Shown here piece after piece: positions 44,839 through 53,362 of a stretch of 64,000 nt of DNA. A model generated the notes under the pieces. That model was not told the origin of the DNA. It searched no databases and saw only the letters and a program-made list of their open reading frames with translations. The position numbers were made by a program, and so were the translations under genes. This DNA is from Candidatus Kapaibacterium sp. (lineage in GTDB: Bacteria > Bacteroidota > Ignavibacteria > Kapaibacteriales > JAEUSM01), in NCBI GenBank assembly GCA_016788785.1, contig JAEUSM010000006.1, positions 310,001 to 374,000 on the forward strand. Reading direction: 5' to 3'. Each line of letters begins with the position of its first letter. The stretch's first letter is position 1.

Positions 44839-47800
44839 ATGAAAAACTCCTTACTTTTACAACCCAATGAACAAACTTCTTTGCAAACACAATTGCGTGT
44901 TTTGGGAGTTTTGACATTTGTGCTTTCACTTTTTATGACAATTACCATTTTGTCGTATACACAATCGGATATTCAAAATGGTTCAGTTCCTTTTAAAGCG
45001 TTATTTGGATTCATTGAAGACATTGATGATTTTCGTGCTAAAGTTGAAATATCTCAAAATAAATTAGGATTACCAGGATCCTACATAGCAACCTACTGTG
45101 TTCATAAGTCCATTGGATATTGGTCTTTAGTGCTGAGTTTTTTATTGGCAGCATGTACTTGGGAAGTTTTTGTTAATGGATTTTTGGGTTTCAATTTCTT
45201 TCGTAGAAGTTTTTGGATTGTTCTTTTAGCTGTATCTATGAGTGTATTATCCTCAATAGTCCAAGCAACCATACTTCCAACCTTACCTACAGAATTCACA
45301 GGTGCATTATCAAATTTCATTGCAAAAAGTCTTTTAATCGGAATTGGAAAATTAGGAGCTTTTCTATTCGTTAGTTTGTCGATACTTGCTTCTGTTGCCA
45401 ATATTTTTACGTATGGTTTGAGTGGTCTGTATCTTTCGACTCGCAAAAAACAAGAACCTACTATTCCTGATGACATACTTCGTGCTCAAGCGAGATATTA
45501 TGTTGATATTTATTCTGATGATGAAGAGCCAATTGAAGTTCTTCGTTCTACAGTTGATGTAGCCGACGATATCGATAACCAAAGCCAAATTGAAGAAGAA
45601 ATTGAAAATTCTCTTACTGTTGAAGAATTACCAAGTGCATTAGTACCTATTGAGGAAGTCGAAGATTTTGATGATTATTCTGATTCTAATGATATTTTAC
45701 AACCAGTAGAAGTTTTAGAATCAATTGAGGAATTTTCTCTTCAACCTGACGAACTATCACAAACTGAAGCCGTTCCATATGAAGATTTTGATGTTATAAC
45801 TCCTACGATTATTGGGTCAGTTCCTGTTGAGGTATACGAAGATGTTGTGACAACAGAGGAAGAAGTTGTTGAACAAAGGTTTTCAAGTACTGAAATTCCA
45901 AACAATTACATTGTTGAGCATGAACCTACTGAATCTGTTTTTGAAGAAATTGAAAGTGAAATAGTTTCTGAAACTGAACAGCCAAATGAGATTGAATCAA
46001 TTTCTGTTAACGACCCAGAGTCGATAGAGGTTGTTGAAGAAGAAACCATCAACCAAATTTCTGATAAGATAGTAGATTCTCCAATTGTTTTAGCTGTTCC
46101 TGAAGAACAATATATCGAGGAAGTTGTGAACGAATCGGTTGAAGAAGAGGACATTGAAACTCCGATTTCCTTCGAACGTATTGAATTTTTAACCGAAGAA
46201 CCGAGCAATCAAACTATCTTTATGCCTCAATTGGGTGAAACTATTCTTCCTGATTTTGAGGAAATTGGGGAAATTGAACTTGATGAGGATATGGTTGATA
46301 GTGTGATGGAAGAATTTCCTGTTGTAATTGAAGAAACTGAGGAAATTTTACCTGAACAACATGATACACCTGAAGAAACAATTGTTGTTTCAACCCCAAA
46401 TATTTCTCCAATTTCAACCGAGCCTACACAAAGTGTTCTTCCTTTTGAATTTGCTCCAACTCCTACATCTTCGAAAGATCTATCGACTAAGACAAGATAT
46501 TTAGTAGATTTCACCCAAGAATCACAACAATCTAATACTGCATTATTACGAGCTAAATTAGAAAGTGTTCACATCCCATTTAGTTCAATCGAAGAACAAG
46601 ATACCTTGCTTACAACTAAATATACTTTGTATTTTATCAAATCTTTTGATTCCATTCAAGCACAAGCAATGCACAGCGAAGTAATTGAGGCATTGAAGGC
46701 ACCGGGAGTTGTAATAGAATCGTATCTTAACACGGAAAAAAGTATTGTTGTTGAAATTCCAAAAAAGAATCTACAAGAAATAATTTCTGCAATTAAGGTT
46801 GTTCAACCAAATACAAAAGGTATTTTACCCATAGATTTTGGTTACAAAAACAATGGAGATGTCATTCGATTGGATGTAACTGAGTGTTACAACATTCTTA
46901 TTGGAGGTGCCAATGGTACGGGTAAAACCAATCTCTTGGTTTCCATGATACATTCACTTTCTAAAAACAATGATGCAGTTTCATTAAAGTATCTTCCGAT
47001 TATTTTGAATACACATCCGTATTCATCTGTCGAACCAATTTTCAAACATTCGTTTGCTGTTGTTGAAAGTGATGAACAACGTACCATTCATACAACAGAA
47101 ATTCATGCACTTCAAGCTATCAAAGCGTTATTTTTTGAAACAAAAAAACGGTTAGAGCTCTTTGATGCAGAAAGAAAAACTACTATTTCAGCATATAATT
47201 ATCTAAAAAATCCGTTAGAACAACTTCCGTATATTGTCACAATCATTGACCCAATTGAAATGATTTCAGCACATAAAGAATCTCGAGAATATTTATCAGT
47301 CATCTTGTTGTGCGGAAGTGCTGTTGGTATCCATGTATTGGCACAACTCAAAAATGTACCAAGTATCGATACATTATTATTACAAAGATTCCCTTGCACA
47401 ATAGCGTCGTTTACAAATTCAAAAACATCTTCTCGACTATTGCTCCAACAATCAACAAGTGCAGAGGGTTTATTATCGTCAAATGATTTTATATTCAATA
47501 GCTCAACATATTCTCAAAAAACATATTTCCGCTTTTTTATGAGTAGTGAATTGAAATATTCATCATCTGTGCAAAATTTGCGTCAAGATTCTTATCCTTA
47601 TCATTTGCCAAAAATTGAACAAAAAGAACAAGTAGGTTCTAAAAATATTGACCCAATGTTGCTCAAAATAGCAGAATTTGTAGTGAAAGAACAAAAAGCG
47701 TTGATTGGTTCTATTTTACACAAATTCAACTTATCATTCGAAGACACTGTATCATATATTACACAATTGGAAAAAGCTGGAATTTTAAGTCAATACAATC

Positions 47801-47856
47801 AAAATAATCGAACAGTTTTAGTAAAAGATATTTCCGATTTACCACGATATTTATAG
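44839..47856 (+). CDS. FtsK/SpoIIIE-like DNA translocase with degenerate motor motifs
   Basis: A 1005-aa protein from the ATG at 44839; the longer frame from 44764 overlaps comB. Order: four transmembrane helices (about 15-195), a very acidic linker (about 210-560), an FtsK alpha-like domain (about 575-665), a RecA-like beta domain and a gamma winged helix (about 937-1005). Walker A is GGANGTGKTN near 688. The Walker B position reads VTIIDPIEMI, with Pro where FtsK has the catalytic Glu, and the DPK segment of FtsK is replaced by NTHPYSS. It has FtsK architecture, but ATP-driven DNA pumping is uncertain. It precedes recN directly. A second, canonical FtsK may exist outside the window. Confidence 0.8.
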   Translation: MKNSLLLQPNEQTSLQTQLRVLGVLTFVLSLFMTITILSYTQSDIQNGSVPFKALFGFIEDIDDFRAKVEISQNKLGLPGSYIATYCVHKSIGYWSLVLSFLLAACTWEVFVNGFLGFNFFRRSFWIVLLAVSMSVLSSIVQATILPTLPTEFTGALSNFIAKSLLIGIGKLGAFLFVSLSILASVANIFTYGLSGLYLSTRKKQEPTIPDDILRAQARYYVDIYSDDEEPIEVLRSTVDVADDIDNQSQIEEEIENSLTVEELPSALVPIEEVEDFDDYSDSNDILQPVEVLESIEEFSLQPDELSQTEAVPYEDFDVITPTIIGSVPVEVYEDVVTTEEEVVEQRFSSTEIPNNYIVEHEPTESVFEEIESEIVSETEQPNEIESISVNDPESIEVVEEETINQISDKIVDSPIVLAVPEEQYIEEVVNESVEEEDIETPISFERIEFLTEEPSNQTIFMPQLGETILPDFEEIGEIELDEDMVDSVMEEFPVVIEETEEILPEQHDTPEETIVVSTPNISPISTEPTQSVLPFEFAPTPTSSKDLSTKTRYLVDFTQESQQSNTALLRAKLESVHIPFSSIEEQDTLLTTKYTLYFIKSFDSIQAQAMHSEVIEALKAPGVVIESYLNTEKSIVVEIPKKNLQEIISAIKVVQPNTKGILPIDFGYKNNGDVIRLDVTECYNILIGGANGTGKTNLLVSMIHSLSKNNDAVSLKYLPIILNTHPYSSVEPIFKHSFAVVESDEQRTIHTTEIHALQAIKALFFETKKRLELFDAERKTTISAYNYLKNPLEQLPYIVTIIDPIEMISAHKESREYLSVILLCGSAVGIHVLAQLKNVPSIDTLLLQRFPCTIASFTNSKTSSRLLLQQSTSAEGLLSSNDFIFNSSTYSQKTYFRFFMSSELKYSSSVQNLRQDSYPYHLPKIEQKEQVGSKNIDPMLLKIAEFVVKEQKALIGSILHKFNLSFEDTVSYITQLEKAGILSQYNQNNRTVLVKDISDLPRYL

Positions 47857-47857
47857 G

Positions 47858-49576
47858 ATGTTACATTCCCTTTCTATCGAAAACTTTACTCTTATTGATT
47901 CTGTTTCTCTTCAGTTTTCCGAAGGTTTATCAATCATTACAGGAGAAACTGGTGCAGGAAAATCTATTCTTTTCGATGCGATTTTGTATGTTCTAGGTGA
48001 ACGGTTTTCTCAAGATATATTAAAAGATTCTACAAAAAAAACCATTGTTGAAATTACATTTTCTTCTACATCATCCTTACAAGTATTACTAGAACAACTT
48101 GGTTTTGATTCTTATCCTGATACTATTGTCTTGCGACGTGAATTATCACCAAAAGGAGTAACAAGATGTTTTGTCAACGATACACCAACGACTGTTGCAA
48201 ATTTAAAAACAATTGGAACACAGATTGTAGACTTTCACGGACAATTTGACACACAAACCATTCTTGCAAAAACAAACTATTTTTCTTTAATAGATTCACT
48301 GTCAACAACTACGACATTTTTGGAAGAATATGAAAAGTTCTATGCTCAATTAACGGAAAAAATTCACGAACTTGCAGAAATAAAAGAAAAAATTCGTTCA
48401 GCAAATGAAGTAAAAGATTATTATCAATTGCAATTGGAAGAATTAGAAACTATCAATCCAAGTTTAGGTGAGATTGAAGAAAAAGAACAATTGTTAAAAA
48501 AATTAGAAAATGCAGAAGACATTTTCTTTCGCACCAATACTATTGCCTCGTTATTACAAGATGATGCAAATGCGGTCTTACCTTCAATCCGTTCCATTGA
48601 GAAAGAATTTGACAAATTGCAACGTTTTGACCCAGCTTTTGAATTGTATTCCAAAGAATTACAACAAGCCTTCATCATTTTATCAGAAGTTCATAATTTT
48701 GTTCAACATTACAACCGAGATGTCGATTTTTCTGAAGAACAAGTTCTACAAATAAGACTACGTTTACAAGAACTTCATAAAATTCGTAAAAAGTATGGCT
48801 CAATTGAACATGCGTTAGAAAAACAAAATTTTTTCCTTTCTCAATTAGAACTTTCCAACAATTCTCAGGAAATTCAATATCAAATCGAACAGCAAATTAC
48901 TTCAATTCGTCAACAACTTTCCAAAAGTACATTCTTACTTTTTACTGCACGAAAACAAACAGTACTTGCTGTTGAAAAATCGATTAATGCCATTTTGAAA
49001 AAATTAGGTATGGTTCATTCTACCTTCCAATGTGTGTATAATTACACCACTATTGCACAACCTCAGAATGAAATGTATATCCCAGATCAATCTTCAGATG
49101 GATTTTGTCCTTTACATAAAAATGGAATTGGTTCAATAGATTTTCTCTTTAGTTCCAATCCCGGTGTTGAGCCCAAAAGTCTTTCTTCCATTGCCTCTGG
49201 AGGAGAAATTTCTCGTGTAATGTTAGCATTAAAATCAATAGTTGCTGATAAAGATTCATTACAATTGCTTATTTTTGATGAAATTGATACAGGAATTTCC
49301 GGAAGTATAGCACAAAAAGTTGGGATTGTTATGAAACAATTGTCAGTAAAAAAACAGATTTTAGCTATAACCCATTTACCGCAAATTGCAGCATTAGCTG
49401 ATACACATTTTTTGGTACAAAAAGATACTTCGGCAAATAAAACGTCTATATCAATACAAACCTTACCAAAAAGTGAAATGTACAATGAAGTTGCTCGGCT
49501 TTTGAGTGGTGAGAATATAACTGCTTCGTCACTTCAAATAGCAAAAGAGTTAGCTACGATTCCATTAGATTTTTAA
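47858..49576 (+). CDS. recN: DNA repair protein RecN
   Basis: SMC-like ATPase of 572 aa acting in double-strand break repair. Walker A is GETGAGKSILFDAI at about 30-43. Two coiled-coil arms lie at about 160-230 and 285-370. The ABC signature SSIASGGEISRVMLAL lies near 445, and Walker B LLIFDEIDTGISG near 472-484. A conserved DFHGQFDTQ is at about 125-133. The length is normal for RecN. It starts one base after the FtsK-like stop and is followed 3 bases later by the HD-domain gene, so the operon seems tightly coupled. Confidence 0.96.
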   Translation: MLHSLSIENFTLIDSVSLQFSEGLSIITGETGAGKSILFDAILYVLGERFSQDILKDSTKKTIVEITFSSTSSLQVLLEQLGFDSYPDTIVLRRELSPKGVTRCFVNDTPTTVANLKTIGTQIVDFHGQFDTQTILAKTNYFSLIDSLSTTTTFLEEYEKFYAQLTEKIHELAEIKEKIRSANEVKDYYQLQLEELETINPSLGEIEEKEQLLKKLENAEDIFFRTNTIASLLQDDANAVLPSIRSIEKEFDKLQRFDPAFELYSKELQQAFIILSEVHNFVQHYNRDVDFSEEQVLQIRLRLQELHKIRKKYGSIEHALEKQNFFLSQLELSNNSQEIQYQIEQQITSIRQQLSKSTFLLFTARKQTVLAVEKSINAILKKLGMVHSTFQCVYNYTTIAQPQNEMYIPDQSSDGFCPLHKNGIGSIDFLFSSNPGVEPKSLSSIASGGEISRVMLALKSIVADKDSLQLLIFDEIDTGISGSIAQKVGIVMKQLSVKKQILAITHLPQIAALADTHFLVQKDTSANKTSISIQTLPKSEMYNEVARLLSGENITASSLQIAKELATIPLDF

Positions 49577-49579
49577 TCA

Positions 49580-50182
49580 ATGCAATACCATAAATCCTTT
49601 TACAGTTTAGATGAAATTCGGGAAAAACTCCTTCCCAGCATAGACCCTATCTCCATGCTGAAAATAGTTGACGCATATGAGTTATCGTCAAATGTGCACC
49701 AATTTCAAGTGAGAAATGATGGTACTAAGTACTTTAATCATTGTTCAAGAGTTTGTAAAATACTTATTGAGGAATTGTATATCACAGATCCAACGGTGTT
49801 ATGTGCAGCGTTATTACATGATGTTTTAGAAGATTCTGATGTTTTAACTGTTTCTGTCATTGAGTATAATTTTGGGAAAACTGTGGCAGAATATGTGGAA
49901 ATTTTAACAAAAGATTTGAATTCGTACAAACAAAATCCTGATATTGTAGATTTAGAGCATTTGTTTATTTTAGAACAAGCACCTGATGATGTTTTAATTA
50001 TAAAGTTAGCAGCCAGATTGGATAATTTCCGTTGTTTAGAATTCAATCTCAAAAGAAATCCATTGGTGTATATTCAAAAAACCACCGAACAATTTGTTCC
50101 TTTAGCAGAACAAAGAAAGAATAAGAAATTGGATTATTTAGTTTCGGAAATTAAAAAAGAACGGAATAAATTCCTTGGGTAA
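49580..50182 (+). CDS. Small HD-domain protein, MESH1/SpoT-hydrolase-like
   Basis: A 200-aa HD protein resembling the hydrolase half of RelA/SpoT, with no synthetase domain, so like small alarmone hydrolases. The motifs are H54 in FNHCSRVCKIL, H80-D81 in LLHDVLEDSDV with E84-D85, and LAARLDN at 143-149. In ppGpp hydrolases the last motif is LADRxxN and its Asp binds the Mn ion. Here that Asp is Ala145, with D148 nearby. Activity is therefore uncertain. It begins 3 bases after recN and overlaps the OstA-like gene by 8 bases. Confidence 0.82.
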   Translation: MQYHKSFYSLDEIREKLLPSIDPISMLKIVDAYELSSNVHQFQVRNDGTKYFNHCSRVCKILIEELYITDPTVLCAALLHDVLEDSDVLTVSVIEYNFGKTVAEYVEILTKDLNSYKQNPDIVDLEHLFILEQAPDDVLIIKLAARLDNFRCLEFNLKRNPLVYIQKTTEQFVPLAEQRKNKKLDYLVSEIKKERNKFLG

Positions 50183-51602
50183 GTATTTTGTTTTTGTGTT
50201 GTTTCTTTTAGTTCAACACTCGTTATTTTCTCAACTTTTTCTTAAAAATCCTACCAAACAGGCTGGACCTTCATTGCCTATAATCCTCAATCATGCTGAC
50301 TCATTGGTTGGGAAAGATTCACCCAATGGTGCATTGACGTATTTACTGGGTAATGTGTCACTCACACAAGGAAATGTGCAAGTTACCTGCAATGAAGCTA
50401 TTCAAAATAACAGTCTTAATACTGTCATTTTAAAAGGGAATGTCGTTATTACACAAGGGAATGGACGAATTTATTCTCAGTATGTAGAGTATTATGGTAA
50501 TTCCGGAATTGCTATTTCACCCAATGGAATCAGATTGCAAGACGAAAAAAGTGTTTTAACTTCCAAATATGGGGAATATTCTACACAAAGTTATATCGCG
50601 TTTTTTAAAGATTCGGTTCTCATTGTTGACCCTAAATCCGTTATTGAATCAAAATTTGCTGAGTACAACCGGAAAACCAAAAATTCTATTGCCACTGGTT
50701 TTGTTGTGTTTGAAACAGATTCTGCTGTGTTGTATTCAGACTCATTGTTTTACTCGCCCTCTCAAAAAATCTCATCTGCATTTGGACAAATCCTTTTAGC
50801 CTCAAAATTTTCATCATCTTTACTAGAAGGTGACAGTATTTTTTATAATCTGTCTAATCAATCTTCAATTGTTATGGGGTATCCAAATGCAATGTATGTT
50901 GATTCTTCAAATGTCCAAGATACTCTGTTTGTAACTGGTGATACATTGTATGCATCTCGGTTTCAAGATTACGATGAAGTAAAGGTACACGGAAATGCAA
51001 GTGCTATTCGTGCTACATTCAATTCAATCTCCGATTCATTACATATTTTCACTTTTCTACGTAATGATACTATGATTTCTAAATTCATAGGAAGACCAAT
51101 AATTTGGTACGATTCTACTCAACTTACAGGAGATTCTATAGTTTCTATTACAAAAGAAAATGAGCTTCGAAATATCAAATCGTTTAGAAATTCTTTTTTA
51201 CTTTCGAAAAGTAATACAAAATATCTAGACAGGGTTGACCAAGTAGAAGGTGATACTATAACTATCAATTTTTCGAATCAGCAATTGCAAACTATTTATT
51301 CTGAAGGTAATGCACAGAGTTTATATTATTCTTATGAAGATGATATAGCAGATGGTAATGCGAAAAACTTTGCAGATAAGATAGAAATACAATTTATCGA
51401 AAATAAACCAGATCTAATTAATTGGAAGGGTGGAATACGTGGGGAATATTACCCAGAAAAATTTGTTGAAGGGAAGATCAATTCTTTCAACCTCCCAAGA
51501 TTTCAAATTCGAAATGATAAACCGAAGAAATACTATTTTCGATCAAAGTATTTACCAATTCATTACTCACGACCTTTCAAAAAGAAATCCAGTTCTAATT
51601 AA
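50175..51602 (+). CDS. LptA/OstA-like periplasmic protein (TTG start)
   Basis: A 475-aa exported protein of the OstA-like family, linked to lipopolysaccharide transport. The signal peptide is FVFVLFLLVQHSLFSQ. Repeated strand pairs such as YLLGNVSLTQGNVQVTCNEA and VILKGNVVITQGNGRIYSQY (about 55-110) build the LptA-type beta-jellyroll and are repeated along the chain. The frame has no ATG upstream of the signal peptide, so I infer a TTG start at 50175, overlapping the HD gene by 8 bases. No lptD/lptC is nearby. A hairpin at 51633-51665 may end the transcript. Confidence 0.82.
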   Translation: MGKYFVFVLFLLVQHSLFSQLFLKNPTKQAGPSLPIILNHADSLVGKDSPNGALTYLLGNVSLTQGNVQVTCNEAIQNNSLNTVILKGNVVITQGNGRIYSQYVEYYGNSGIAISPNGIRLQDEKSVLTSKYGEYSTQSYIAFFKDSVLIVDPKSVIESKFAEYNRKTKNSIATGFVVFETDSAVLYSDSLFYSPSQKISSAFGQILLASKFSSSLLEGDSIFYNLSNQSSIVMGYPNAMYVDSSNVQDTLFVTGDTLYASRFQDYDEVKVHGNASAIRATFNSISDSLHIFTFLRNDTMISKFIGRPIIWYDSTQLTGDSIVSITKENELRNIKSFRNSFLLSKSNTKYLDRVDQVEGDTITINFSNQQLQTIYSEGNAQSLYYSYEDDIADGNAKNFADKIEIQFIENKPDLINWKGGIRGEYYPEKFVEGKINSFNLPRFQIRNDKPKKYYFRSKYLPIHYSRPFKKKSSSN

Positions 51603-51632
51603 TATCACTCAACATTGTCTTCCTTCAGTATG

Positions 51633-51665
51633 AAATTTTTGCTAATTCTTAGCTGTCAAAAATTT
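51633..51665 (+). terminator. Possible terminator after the OstA-like gene
   Basis: The outer arms AAATTTTTG/CAAAAATTT (51633-51641 with 51657-51665) enclose a small stem GCTAA/TTAGC with a TTC loop. The tract after it is T-rich but interrupted (TATTTCTAC). The fold is AT-rich and weak, so the call is tentative. The 207-base gap to dnaB holds no gene that I can see. Confidence 0.4.
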
Positions 51666-51720
51666 TATTTCTACAAAGCTACCGATTTTTCCAATACATT
51701 GATTTTATTGTAAAAATAAA

Positions 51721-51753
51721 TTTCATTTTTTTGAAAAATCTACCGTAAATTAG
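51721..51753 (+). promoter_or_regulatory. Possible dnaB promoter
   Basis: TTTC at 51721-51724 and TAAATTAG at 51746-51753 are 21 bases apart. This is one mismatch from the Bacteroidota TTTG and one from TAnnTTTG. It lies 56 bases before the dnaB ATG, in the only sizeable intergenic gap of this region. Confidence 0.3.
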
Positions 51754-51809
51754 TAGTCCCAATTGTAAATAAACACTAACAAATCAACAAATATTCAAGA
51801 CGACAACCT

Positions 51810-53291
51810 ATGGGATTTGAGACTGACAATACAAACGATTTTACGAACGAATCGCTTGCCTACCAAAAAAAATCAATAAAAGAATTAGTTCTTTTTGAAC
51901 CGAATAAACGAATTCAAATGCCATTTTCCAATGATGCGGAAATGGCTGTTTTAGGTTCAATGATGTTGGAACAAGCTGCAATTTCTCGTACGACCGAGTT
52001 AGTTCAAAAAGAATCTTTTTACAGAGAGCAACATCAAAAACTGTTTGAAGTCATCGTAAGTATGTCTGAACGTGGGCTAAGTGTTGATTTTATCACGTTA
52101 ATCGATGAACTTCGTCGCAGAAAGCTTTTAGAATTTGTCGGCGGAAGCCATTATATCGTTCAGTTACAATCTTCGGTTCCAACTGCCGCTAATGTTGAGC
52201 AATATGCACGAATTGTTCAAGAATATTATCTTAGAAGAAAACTCATCACTACTTCCCAAGCAATTATCAAAAGTGCCTATGATGACAGCAATGATGCACT
52301 ATTGGAAGTCGATAAAGCAGAATCAATGATTTTTGAAATTGCCGAACAACGAATCAAACGTAGCTTTTTGAGTATGAAAAGCTTGGCAACAGTTGCAATA
52401 ACCCAAATACTTGAAATACGTAATAAGGGTACGGAAGGTTTATCTGGGGTTCCAAGTGGTTTTACAAAATTAGATAATATCTTAGGTGGATTTCAACGTT
52501 CAGATTTGATTATTTTGGCAGCAAGACCATCAATGGGTAAAACTGCTTTAGCCTTATCGATTGCAAGAAATATGGCAGTTGTATTCAAAAAACCAATCGG
52601 TTTTTTCTCCGTTGAGATGGATTCGCGGCAATTAGTTACACGTCTACTGAGTGCAGAGGCAAGAATTAATGCACATTTTATTAGAACTGGTAAAATTTCT
52701 GATAGTGACGTTCAAAAAATTATTAAACAGATGCAGACCTTGTCTGTCTCACCAATGTATATTGATGATAGTCCAGCTTTGACAATAATGGAATTGCGTG
52801 CAAAATGTCGTCGAATGAAAGCTGAACATCAAATAGAAGCAATTTTTATAGATTATTTACAATTACTTCATGAACCTCGAGCTGAAAGTCGTGAGCGTGA
52901 AGTATCGACTATTTCTCGAGCATTAAAACAAATTGCAAAAGAATTGGATATAGCTGTTATTGCTTTATCTCAGTTGAATCGTAATGTCGAATCTCGAGGC
53001 GATAAAATTCCCATGCTTTCGGATTTACGTGAATCTGGTTCTATCGAACAAGATGCCGATGTGGTGATGTTTGTTCATAGACCTGAGTATTATAAAATTA
53101 CTACTTATGAGGACGGTACACCTACTGAGGGAACTGCACAACTTATTGTTGCAAAACAGCGTAATGGACCTGTAGGAGATGTTCGAGTAGCCTATTTGAA
53201 AGATTACGCACGTTTTGAAAATTTGACGACTGATTATAAAGATATTCCTGATTTTGATAATTTTTCACAAGATTCAGACCCAGGTTTCTAA
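51810..53291 (+). CDS. dnaB: Replicative DNA helicase DnaB
   Basis: Hexameric 5'-3' replicative helicase of 493 aa. The N-terminal helical domain begins around MPFSNDAEMAVLGSMMLEQ (about 33-51). The RecA-like C-terminal domain has Walker A ARPSMGKTALALS (about 234-246), Walker B IEAIFIDYLQLL (about 345-356), the Arg-finger region SRALKQIAKELDIAV, SQLNRNVESR and the end signature ADVVMFVHRPEYY. Length and motifs are typical. An N-terminal extension of about 30 residues precedes the usual start. No intein is present. Confidence 0.97.
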   Translation: MGFETDNTNDFTNESLAYQKKSIKELVLFEPNKRIQMPFSNDAEMAVLGSMMLEQAAISRTTELVQKESFYREQHQKLFEVIVSMSERGLSVDFITLIDELRRRKLLEFVGGSHYIVQLQSSVPTAANVEQYARIVQEYYLRRKLITTSQAIIKSAYDDSNDALLEVDKAESMIFEIAEQRIKRSFLSMKSLATVAITQILEIRNKGTEGLSGVPSGFTKLDNILGGFQRSDLIILAARPSMGKTALALSIARNMAVVFKKPIGFFSVEMDSRQLVTRLLSAEARINAHFIRTGKISDSDVQKIIKQMQTLSVSPMYIDDSPALTIMELRAKCRRMKAEHQIEAIFIDYLQLLHEPRAESREREVSTISRALKQIAKELDIAVIALSQLNRNVESRGDKIPMLSDLRESGSIEQDADVVMFVHRPEYYKITTYEDGTPTEGTAQLIVAKQRNGPVGDVRVAYLKDYARFENLTTDYKDIPDFDNFSQDSDPGF

Positions 53292-53318
53292 ACAATCGCG
53301 TAAATTTTCGTAAGTTTG
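53285..53318 (+). promoter_or_regulatory. Probable purL promoter
   Basis: TAAGTTTG at 53311-53318 is an exact match to TAnnTTTG. The -33 candidate is TTTC at 53285-53288 with a 22-base spacer. It overlaps the dnaB stop and lies 44 bases before the purL ATG. Confidence 0.5.
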
Positions 53319-53362
53319 TAATTGTACATAACCTATTTTATCCCTTCATTTTTTTTCTTTCC

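Noticed and set aside
45600-46500. Possible tandem DNA repeat in the acidic region of the FtsK-like gene
   Set aside because: The bias is compositional (GAA, GTT and ATT codons); I found no repeating unit of fixed length.
51603-51809. Small RNA or short gene in the gap before dnaB
   Set aside because: Apart from a weak hairpin and a partial promoter match there is no open frame with coding character and no structured RNA that I can recognise.
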